DNA from: Sedimenticola_A sp040506895
GTDB lineage: Bacteria > Pseudomonadota > Gammaproteobacteria > Chromatiales > Chromatiaceae
Direction: 5' to 3'
Assembly (NCBI GenBank): GCA_040506895.1
Contig: JBEVVY010000001.1
Coordinates: forward strand, 3,581,116-3,645,115
Length of the DNA stretch: 64,000 nucleotides
Made by a program: the position numbers and the translations under genes. Shown here piece by piece: positions 26,884 to 32,906 of the stretch (its first letter is position 1; each line of letters starts with the position of its first letter). The notes beneath the pieces are model-generated. The model did no database searches. It was not told where the DNA came from and saw only the letters and a list, made by a program, of their open reading frames with translations.

Positions 26884-27555
26884 ATGATGTTGGAAATCCC
26901 CGGCCTGCTGAACGAGGCCCAGATCAAGAAGATCGATGAGATTCTTGCGGATGCAGAGTTCGTCGACGGCAAGCTGACCGCCGGTATGGCAGCCCAGCGG
27001 GTCAAGAACAACGAAGAGCTGAAGAAAGAGCCCCAGAAACAGGACCTGCTGGTGCGGATACTGATGGCCAGCCTCTCCCACAACGAGGATTTCAAGGCGG
27101 CTGCACTGCCTGCCAAGATGGCCGACCCGATCTTTGCACGTTACCAGCCCGGTATGACCTATGGCGATCACGTGGATGACCCCATCATGGGGAGCGGGCA
27201 GAAATTCCGTACCGATGTGTCGATGACGGTGTTCCTTCGTGACCCCGAGACCTACGAGGGTGGTGAACTGGTGGTGCGTACCTCGTTTGGCACCAAGAAA
27301 GTGAAGATGCCCGCCGGCGGCGCCGTGGTCTATCCCTCGTCCAGCCTGCATCAGGTGGCCCCGGTAACCTCAGGTGAGCGGTTGGTCGCCCTGTTCTGGA
27401 TGCAGAGCCATGTGCGTGATCCGGCAAAGCGGGAGTTGTTGTTCGAGCTCAACAAGGCAAGGAATACCCTGCTCAAAGAGCGTCCTGAAGAGGAGGCTTC
27501 TGAGTTGGTGGATAAGTCGTTTGCCAATTTGATGAGGATGTGGGCGGATGTTTGA
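26884..27555 (+). CDS. PKHD-type Fe(II)/2-oxoglutarate-dependent hydroxylase (PiuC/YbiX family)
   Basis: A 223-residue dioxygenase. The iron facial triad is visible: YGDHVDDPIM (HxD) and SSSLHQVAPVTSGER (second His, with the 2-oxoglutarate-binding Arg after it). The N-terminal region, LEIPGLLNEAQIKKIDEIL and AGMAAQRVKNNEEL, matches the family. PiuC proteins are linked to iron uptake in other Gammaproteobacteria. ATG at 26884 is preferred to the GTG at 26872. The stop codon lies inside the left end of the inverted-repeat element at 27552. Confidence 0.93.
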   Translation: MMLEIPGLLNEAQIKKIDEILADAEFVDGKLTAGMAAQRVKNNEELKKEPQKQDLLVRILMASLSHNEDFKAAALPAKMADPIFARYQPGMTYGDHVDDPIMGSGQKFRTDVSMTVFLRDPETYEGGELVVRTSFGTKKVKMPAGGAVVYPSSSLHQVAPVTSGERLVALFWMQSHVRDPAKRELLFELNKARNTLLKERPEEEASELVDKSFANLMRMWADV

Positions 27556-28352
27556 GCAATGGATTGGGAATCCATTGTCCTTGATTCATTCGTGAGTTAA
27601 CCGTTTGGTAAAAAATTTCGTGACCTAAAAAGGTATATGCTCCGTCGTTGTTTCCACGACACGGTCACGAGGTACTTTTCGTTGGCGCGAAAAGTACCCA
27701 AAAGCGCCTTCTCCCAAGATTTGCCCTCACTACGTTCGGGTCCCCTGCGCTTCTCAGAATTTCAGGGGGTTTCCAGACAGGCCCTCCCTGGCCTGACTGG
27801 AAACGCGCCGCTTCCCTGCGGCGCCCCTAAAGGGCTGTCCCTGAAATTCCTGCGATGCTCGGCTGCATCAAGGGAAATATCCCGACTCCAATGCTCTGGA
27901 AGACATACCTGGTTAATTCAAAAGAGTGTCTAGAGAGGGGATGGGGTAAAGACTACCCATGCGATGCTCCCCGGGAGAAAGGTGCCCCTATCCCCTTAGT
28001 TGGCTACCGGAGTTTACTACCGTTGGGGCGACTTCCATGCCATCGAGCAACGGAGAAGTTTCAGGATCAGGCCCGAAGGGGCGCCGCAGGGAAGCGGTGC
28101 GTTCACAGTCAGCACAGGGAAGTGCTGTCTGTGAACCCCCTGAAGCTTTGAGTAGCACAGAGCACCCGCAGGGTGGCATGGCGGAGCAGTGGTTTTGGTG
28201 ACTTTTGCCGTAACAAAAGTCCCTCGTGGCCAACAAAGAAAAAGGACTACGTAGTACCGCTCATCAATAGGCCACGAAATTTATTACCAAGCCTATCATT
28301 CTATGAGCACGACGAATCCATCAGGACAATGGATTCCCAATCCATTGCTCAA
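27552..28352. repeat. 801-bp non-coding element: two diverged structured copies in inverted orientation
   Basis: A 30-bp terminal inverted repeat built on the palindrome CAATGGATT-GGG-AATCCATTG marks both ends (27552-27581 and 28323-28352). Each end carries a copy of the same structured module. Left copy: hairpin GGTACTTTTCG/CGAAAAGTACC (27671-27698), an 11-bp outer stem GAATTTCAGGG/CCCTGAAATTC (27757-27767 with 27839-27849), and inside it nested stems GTTTCCAG/CTGGAAAC, CAGGCC/GGCCTG and GCGCCGC/GCGGCGC. Right copy, minus strand: GACTTTTG/CAAAAGTC (28200-28221), outer stem 28056-28065 with 28139-28148, inner stems GTTCACAG/CTGTGAAC and CAGCAC/GTGCTG. Stems are kept while their sequence changes. 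There is no transposase; ORFs inside look spurious. Confidence 0.85.
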
Positions 28353-28448
28353 CATCGTTACTCCATTCATCGGTTTAAAACCCTTCCCAACACTTGGACT
28401 AAGCAACGAAATGATAAAGCGCTTAAGGCGTTTTATTGGGCTGTTATT

Positions 28449-28500
28449 ACAAAGTAACAGCTATGAATACAAAGTAACTGCTGATACGACAAAGTAGCTG
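28449..28500 (+). repeat. Three direct repeats with an exact 20-bp period
   Basis: ACAAAGTAACAGCT (28449), ACAAAGTAACTGCT (28469) and ACAAAGTAGCTG (28489) start exactly 20 bases apart. The sites would lie on the same face of the helix about 155-205 bases upstream of the gene at 28654. This arrangement suits a multimeric DNA-binding protein; iterons of a replicon are a less likely alternative because no Rep gene is near. The rest of 28353-28653 is AT-rich, with no gene seen. Confidence 0.75.
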
Positions 28501-28653
28501 TAGCGCTCGTTATTTACTTGTCAAAAAATACTTAGGGTGTTTGGAGTGCAGTGCAAATGTATCTCCGAAATGCGACATAACCTGGTTTTACAGGGACGGG
28601 ATTAACGCCTTCTCTCCGGCCGGGAAAAAGTATTTTTCAGGAGTGAATGAACA

Positions 28654-29232
28654 ATGGTCCAGTCAACAGTTAAAGCAGATTACAAACCGGCCAGGCTCGT
28701 TGTGCTGGAAGGTTACGAGAAACCCATGGGTTACCAGCGCCTGGTTATCTACAGGGAGGACTCCGAGGGGCGTTTCGTCAGCACCACGACACGTTTTCAG
28801 GGGTTGGTGATGGACGATGTCGAGTCACTGGGTGACCCGGTCGGTATCGTGACGCCCGAGCCTTATCGCCCCAGTTCCGTGTTCAGGAGCCCGGCTGTCG
28901 TTGATAAGTACAACTGGACCGATGAGCCGAGGAGCATCTACAGGGTTTTGCACGATCAGTTGCTTCACCGCTCGATTACCCTCGCGTTACCCCATGCCAA
29001 CAGATACATGGGAGAGCTGGAGCTGCGTCCGTTGCATTTCAAGTCCGCCGTGTCTGCTGCCAAAAGGGCGGTGATTTTTTCACGTTGGCGCAAGGCGGTG
29101 GATCTGCGCATTGAAGAAGAGAGCATGTTTGGCTCCCAGGTCAATGTATGCAGGCCGCGGCTTGCAGTTTTCGAGAGTTCGCAGAGTCCCGTGTTCGATG
29201 CGGATTCAATGGAACTGGAACCGCTCGTCTGA
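28654..29232 (+). CDS. Unknown protein, paralogue of the gene at 29599-30126
   Basis: A 192-residue basic soluble protein. Conserved blocks shared with the paralogue are LVVLEGYEKPMGYQRLV, GRFVSTTTRF, DDVESLGD, GIVTPEPY, FRSPAVV, SIYRVL, TLALPHANR and GELELR. A C-terminal helix AAKRAVIFSRWRKAVDL follows. AGGAGTGA 9 bases upstream of ATG supports the start. There is no cysteine motif, signal peptide or TM segment except one isolated Cys. I do not recognise the family. Confidence 0.75.
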   Translation: MVQSTVKADYKPARLVVLEGYEKPMGYQRLVIYREDSEGRFVSTTTRFQGLVMDDVESLGDPVGIVTPEPYRPSSVFRSPAVVDKYNWTDEPRSIYRVLHDQLLHRSITLALPHANRYMGELELRPLHFKSAVSAAKRAVIFSRWRKAVDLRIEEESMFGSQVNVCRPRLAVFESSQSPVFDADSMELEPLV

Positions 29233-29269
29233 GTAGTCAATTGTTAGTGAAGTATTGGTAGGTAGAAAG

Positions 29270-29503
29270 ATGTTTGATACAGACTCTTTGTGGAGCGCTG
29301 ACAGCTTCAACATAGATGTGAAAATTTTCGATATACAGGAAGAAGATGGCTGGGTGGTGTACGAATCAGATGGCAACCAGTCCTTCAAGAACAGGCTTGG
29401 GCCGTTTGAAACCTATGAGAAGGCCTATTTCTTTGCGACCCTGAATCTGTACGCCGGATCGAGGTTGAGCGATGTTGAAATGGGGGCGGGCCGTGCCGGT
29501 TGA
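29270..29503 (+). CDS. Small unknown protein (77 aa)
   Basis: A small acidic protein (MFDTDSLWSADSFNIDVKI, then EEDGWVVYESDGNQSF and GPFETYEKAYFFATLNLYAGS). It has a WxVYxSDG...ETYEKAYFFA pattern suggesting a compact beta-beta-alpha unit. It lies 37 bases after the preceding gene on the same strand, so they are probably co-transcribed. ATG at 29270 has GGTAGG upstream. No family is recognised. Confidence 0.6.
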   Translation: MFDTDSLWSADSFNIDVKIFDIQEEDGWVVYESDGNQSFKNRLGPFETYEKAYFFATLNLYAGSRLSDVEMGAGRAG

Positions 29504-29598
29504 CCCGTCGTGCAGTTCACCACGTTTCCACTCTGAGCCGGTCTCAACAGCAGTGGAATCTTCTCCTTTCTCCTCTCCCGGTCAAACCACGGAAACAA

Positions 29599-30126
29599 TC
29601 AGAACGAGGCAAGTCGTGGTCGGCGCAGGGGTGCCCGGTAATCAGCGTCGTTGTGTGCGTTGAGCTGAAGATTGACCGCCTCCATCCAGCGGGAAAAGAG
29701 CAGGGACCTCTTGGCGGAGGAGACATGGGGCTTCAAGCGAACCTGGCGCAATTCCAACTCTCCCCTGTGCCTGTTGGCGTGGGGCAGGGCAAGGGTGACG
29801 GTCTTGCTTCGTGGATCGACATGGTTGCGCAACACCCTGTAGATGCTTTTTGGCTCGATGCGTCGGTCATTATGGTTGACCACGGCCGGGCTTCTGAAAC
29901 TCAGGCCCTGGTGGTAAGGGGTTGGGGTGACAATACCCAGGACATCACCCAGGGATTCGATATCATCGATCACCAGGCTGCTGAAGCGGCTGGCTGTGCT
30001 GACGAAACGCCCTTCCGGATTTTCCCTGTAGAGCATCAGGCGCTGGTAACCTGATGGCTGATTGTACCCTTCGAGTACGATCAGTTGTGCCGGGGTACGG
30101 TATACCCTGTTTGTGGATCTGATCAT
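29599..30126 (-). CDS. Unknown protein, paralogue of the gene at 28654-29232
   Basis: A 175-residue protein that aligns over nearly its full length with the 28654 product; I estimate by eye that roughly half the residues are identical. Shared blocks: LIVLEGYNQPSGYQRLM, EGRFVSTASRF, DDIESLGD, GIVTPTPY, FRSPAVVN, KSIYRVL and TLALPHANR. It is transcribed towards its paralogue, so the pair forms an inverted duplication with the 77-aa gene between them. The divergent sequence shows the duplication is old. Confidence 0.75.
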   Translation of the reverse strand: MIRSTNRVYRTPAQLIVLEGYNQPSGYQRLMLYRENPEGRFVSTASRFSSLVIDDIESLGDVLGIVTPTPYHQGLSFRSPAVVNHNDRRIEPKSIYRVLRNHVDPRSKTVTLALPHANRHRGELELRQVRLKPHVSSAKRSLLFSRWMEAVNLQLNAHNDADYRAPLRRPRLASF

Positions 30127-30295
30127 GGACTGCGTTACCTTGATTGTCGGAGAGGTTATCGGGAGTCACCCGGGGAAACCTCTCTTGGTTACGAGCAGTC
30201 CGTGCTGTGTGAATCTCTGGTCGTAGAATTAATCCATATTATTCAATAAATTGCGCATGATTTCTACTGTTTGTCCGGTGCGCACTCATATGGAG

Positions 30296-30325
30296 CAACA
30301 AAAAAGGGGCCGAAGCCCCTTTTTC
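30296..30325 (-). terminator. Rho-independent terminator of the DsrC-like gene
   Basis: On the minus strand, GGGGC-TTCG-GCCCC is followed by TTTTTTG. The tetraloop is UUCG. It lies about 20 bases after the stop of the DsrC-like gene, and the plus strand also ends in a T-run. Confidence 0.9.
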
Positions 30326-30345
30326 GATGCGAATCGGGCTGCTGC

Positions 30346-30690
30346 TCAGTAGCCGCCCTTACGCTTGGTCTCGGGCAGGCCGGCAACTTTACTTGCCTGC
30401 TTGGCGGGGCCCATGGGGAAGTGCACGTAGAGGGCCTTGGTATCGACCTTATCCAGGTCGGTCCACACACCTTTGAAGTGCTTGACCATGTTGCGCTCGT
30501 TGGGTTGGTTACCGCCGTTGTTGAAGTACTCATCGCGCAGGAAGTTGATGATATCCCAGGCCTTGTCGGACAGGGTGATGCCTTCGGCTTCGGCGATAAC
30601 TGCCGCCACGTCTTCGCTCCAATCTTCCTGGTTTACCAGGTAACCGTTTGCAGTTGTTTCCAGGGTGGTACCGTTTACTTCATAGGACAT
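30346..30690 (-). CDS. Cysteine-free DsrC/TusE-family paralogue
   Basis: A 114-residue protein clearly homologous to the DsrC encoded at 36530: EVNGTTLETTANGYLVNQEDWSED, GITLSDKAWDIINFLRDEY and YVHFPMGPAKQASKVAGLP. The reactive arm is changed. The position of the inner cysteine (KQAC in DsrC) is Ser (KQAS), and the C-terminus ends in KRKGGY without the terminal cysteine. No cysteine remains, so it cannot carry a trisulfide or persulfide. Cysteine-free DsrC relatives have been proposed to be regulatory; that role here is inference. It is last in the cassette divergent from dsrA, 155 bases after the Cas6-like gene. Confidence 0.9.
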   Translation of the reverse strand: MSYEVNGTTLETTANGYLVNQEDWSEDVAAVIAEAEGITLSDKAWDIINFLRDEYFNNGGNQPNERNMVKHFKGVWTDLDKVDTKALYVHFPMGPAKQASKVAGLPETKRKGGY

Positions 30691-30845
30691 TATTTTCTCC
30701 TTCTCGAACTTAATGCAACAGGGTCTTCATGCGCCGCCTTGTATTGTTCGCGTGGGCGGCTGCCCTGATAATCAAAGTTAGCAAAACCTAATATATTAAA
30801 GGGACTCCAAAGAATTTCAAACCAGGAATTTTTTATGGACCTTGA

Positions 30846-31505
30846 TTAAAAACTCTTCTGGGGAATGAAAAGACCACAGCCCATCTGGCGGTGGGGACCG
30901 AGCCCCTCTTCCTGCAGGTAGACCGCATCCTCGTAGGAGAGATTTGCGATCATCAGGCTACGGGTCTGGATCGGTCCGTCCGGATGTTTCAACTCGAACC
31001 CCTTGCCGCAGAGTATTTTTTTGAACTTCAGGCGCATGCCTTTCAGTTCACCTACCGCCCAGGCCATGAAGTCGTCTTCGCTCCACTCCGGGTCGCAGAC
31101 CATGTAGCGGGAGTAGAGGATATCGGTCATGGCCAGGGGGCGCTGCTTGGGATCGCCGACCTTCATCTTGTGACCGTCGATATCGAGTGTCTTGCCGCAC
31201 AGGTCATGGGCATCGTGGGAGCGGTGCCTGGGCAGCCGCAGCATCAGCGGTGTGCGGCGTGACAGGTAGAGCAGGTCGTCGGCATCGGTGGGACGCTCCC
31301 AGCCATTGCCGGTGTCGGCCCCGTGCACGATATGCAGACCGGTCTGTGTCTCTTCGCCAAACCAGGGCAACTCGTTGCTGATCGCATCGGAGAGTGCCCA
31401 GGCGTGATCCACGGGAAGGGTGGGGCAGTCTATCTTGAAAGCCAGGTCAACGACATCCTCGGGGACGATAAACTGCTCTTCGTTGCTATCTTCCTGCCAA
31501 TACAT
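30846..31505 (-). CDS. Cas6/Cmx6-like (type I-MYXAN family) protein, no CRISPR nearby
   Basis: A 219-residue protein that I recognise as the family annotated Cas6/Cmx6. Markers are VVDLAFKIDCPTLPVDHAWAL, GLHIVHGADTGNGW, LYLSRRTPLMLRLPRHR, TLDIDGHKMKVG, QTRSLMIANLS and the C-terminal glycine-rich RAMP loop LGPHRQMGCGLFIP. Known Cas6 proteins cut pre-crRNA; the His in VDHAW is in the region where Cas6 enzymes keep a catalytic His. No CRISPR array or other cas gene is present in 64 kb. It sits 20 bases after the helical-repeat gene and ahead of the DsrC paralogue, facing away from dsrA. RNA binding or cleavage is inferred. Confidence 0.72.
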   Translation of the reverse strand: MYWQEDSNEEQFIVPEDVVDLAFKIDCPTLPVDHAWALSDAISNELPWFGEETQTGLHIVHGADTGNGWERPTDADDLLYLSRRTPLMLRLPRHRSHDAHDLCGKTLDIDGHKMKVGDPKQRPLAMTDILYSRYMVCDPEWSEDDFMAWAVGELKGMRLKFKKILCGKGFELKHPDGPIQTRSLMIANLSYEDAVYLQEEGLGPHRQMGCGLFIPQKSF

Positions 31506-31525
31506 GGTAATGAATCTCTTTGTAA

Positions 31526-32236
31526 TCAGGCCTCATCGGGAATCTTGCCGCGGAGCTCGTCCCGATCATACCACCAGTCGTTGTTGCTGATGACGTCCAG
31601 TACCTGCGCAAGACGCGGCAGGAACTTGGCGGGCTCCTTGAGTTCCAGCTGTTCCATCCAGAAGTCGAAAATCTCCTGCTCTTCCACCTGGCTGTGTTTG
31701 CGGGCCACCTGGCCGAGCAGCTGCATGGTGAAAAACTCCAGGTCCTCACGCTGTTTACCCTCTGCGCGCAGATCCACAAGGTAGCAGGCAGTGGCGGCAG
31801 CCACGGCAGCACCGTCCGAACGGTCGACACTCTCGTCCACCAGGTGCTGGAGCATGGCGACGCTGAGTTCAGGGTCGATGGGGAAGGTGACGCCGAGCCA
31901 TATTCCCTGGGCGAGGGCCTTCAGGGATTCGGGACGGTCGCTCTGGAACATGATGTCGCAGGCTTCGACTGCGCGCAGCCACTGTTCGTTCTCGATTGCC
32001 TGGTCGAAGGCTTCGCGGGCGATGTTCCAGGCATCTTCGAAGGCGTTGATCTCGAGCAGGCCGTAGCCACGGTCCAGGGTGAGTTGCAACCGCTCGTCCG
32101 CCGGGGCATCGGCGGGCAGGGCATCAATCTGCTCCTGCAGCTCATCGAGATGGAGTTTGACTGCCTGTTCAGAGGGTATGGCGTCATTGGAGCACTCGTT
32201 GCCTTCCAGCAGCGCTTCTGTCTGTAGATACTTCAC
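31526..32236 (-). CDS. Helical-repeat (TPR-like) protein of the dsr-divergent cassette
   Basis: A 236-residue acidic protein made almost entirely of helices: LHLDELQEQIDALPADAPADERLQ, RGYGLLEINAFEDAWNIAREAFDQA, AVEACDIMFQSD, AAVAAATACYLVDLRAEG and FDFWMEQLELKEPAKFLPRLAQVL. The spacing of Ala/Gly/Leu suits TPR-like repeats and a scaffold role. It starts 16 bases after the 58-aa gene and ends 20 bases before the Cas6-like gene, so it is surely in their operon. No catalytic motif was seen. Confidence 0.78.
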   Translation of the reverse strand: MKYLQTEALLEGNECSNDAIPSEQAVKLHLDELQEQIDALPADAPADERLQLTLDRGYGLLEINAFEDAWNIAREAFDQAIENEQWLRAVEACDIMFQSDRPESLKALAQGIWLGVTFPIDPELSVAMLQHLVDESVDRSDGAAVAAATACYLVDLRAEGKQREDLEFFTMQLLGQVARKHSQVEEQEIFDFWMEQLELKEPAKFLPRLAQVLDVISNNDWWYDRDELRGKIPDEA

Positions 32237-32251
32237 TGTGATCGTTTCCTA

Positions 32252-32428
32252 TCAGGTAAAGGCCGCTTCGAGACGGTCCTCCCAGTCTTCGGGGGTATCG
32301 CTGAACTGGGGCTTTACATCGATACGGAAAAACATTTCGGTTTTCCGGCGTTCCTTGATGTGCTCGACCAGTGAGTCGAAAGAGTCGATATCAGGGCTCT
32401 GGATGAGCACCTCGCTGAGCAGGAGCAT
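32252..32428 (-). CDS. 58-aa protein, first gene of the dsr-divergent cassette
   Basis: A short ORF starting MLLLSEVLIQSPDIDSFDSL and ending DRLEAAFT. It is amphipathic and rich in charged residues (EHIKERRKTEMFF, DTPEDWED) with no TM segment. It begins with ATG at 32428 after a GAGG-containing leader and stops 15 bases before the next start, so the reading frame and spacing fit a real operon leader gene. The function is unknown; it may be a small partner of the helical-repeat or Cas6-like protein. Confidence 0.65.
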   Translation of the reverse strand: MLLLSEVLIQSPDIDSFDSLVEHIKERRKTEMFFRIDVKPQFSDTPEDWEDRLEAAFT

Positions 32429-32633
32429 CTGTCTCTAACCTCGTAAGTTTATACCTTATATATATAAACGCGGAATAACCAAGTATTCCACTAAGCTTTT
32501 GCCTATTGAACCTCAAAAATTCAGGTTAATGCAAGTCGAAATCGCCAATTTTGATATTGCGATGCACCATCAGTTTAGAGCAAAAAACTCATAAGCATAG
32601 GGAGGGAGTGAATGTATCTATTTGTTTTATATT

Positions 32634-32738
32634 GGGATATTAATTAAGGAAAATCAAAAATTCATATATTAGTGTATTTTTATATATCCCATTGGGGATA
32701 TGCGCTTATATACCCCTCCCCCCCCATTAGCGGGATAT
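32634..32738. promoter_or_regulatory. Candidate dsr operator region with GGGATAT repeats
   Basis: The heptamer GGGATAT occurs at 32634-32640, 32695-32701 and 32732-32738, and its complement ATATCCC at 32684-32690. The middle two form a dyad, ATATCCC-ATTG-GGGATAT. A related ATATACCCC lies at about 32707-32715. The surrounding 32429-32762 is much more AT-rich than the genes and lies between two divergent operons, so these are good candidates for binding sites of a shared regulator. A defined -35/-10 pair could not be chosen with confidence. Confidence 0.55.
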
Positions 32739-32762
32739 TTCCCTGCATAAGGAGCTCCTAAA

Positions 32763-32873
32763 ATGCCCGGCATGTTGAAGAAGGCTGTCTTGTTCAGCCT
32801 GTCTGCAGAAAAGGTTTTCGAATCGAGGGTTTCAGGATGTCTTCAGAGCCCAGAGGCCGGAATGACGTTCTGA
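32763..32873 (+). CDS. Possible 36-aa leader ORF upstream of dsrA
   Basis: ATG at 32763 is preceded by a strong AAGGAG with an 8-base spacer, better than many genes in the window. The product runs MPGMLKKAVLFSLSAEKVFE... and ends at TGA 32873, 33 bases before dsrA. It is basic at the N-terminus and contains one Cys. It could be a translated leader of the dsr mRNA or a chance ORF; codon use does not decide. The ribosome site overlaps the palindrome AGGAGCTCCT. Confidence 0.4.
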   Translation: MPGMLKKAVLFSLSAEKVFESRVSGCLQSPEAGMTF

Positions 32874-32906
32874 CACCCATGAAATAGACCAATGGGAGAA
32901 TAACTG

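Noticed and set aside
27637..28236. ORFs of 60-98 codons on both strands inside the inverted element
   Set aside because: They run through perfect hairpin stems, have no ribosome sites, and their 'protein' similarity to each other is explained by the duplicated structured DNA.
27552..28352. Insertion sequence
   Set aside because: Terminal inverted repeats are present but no transposase or remnant is detectable, so only a non-autonomous or structured element can be claimed.
28449..28500. Iteron-type plasmid or phage origin
   Set aside because: Only three repeats, and no Rep, partition or phage genes around; a regulatory site is the simpler reading.
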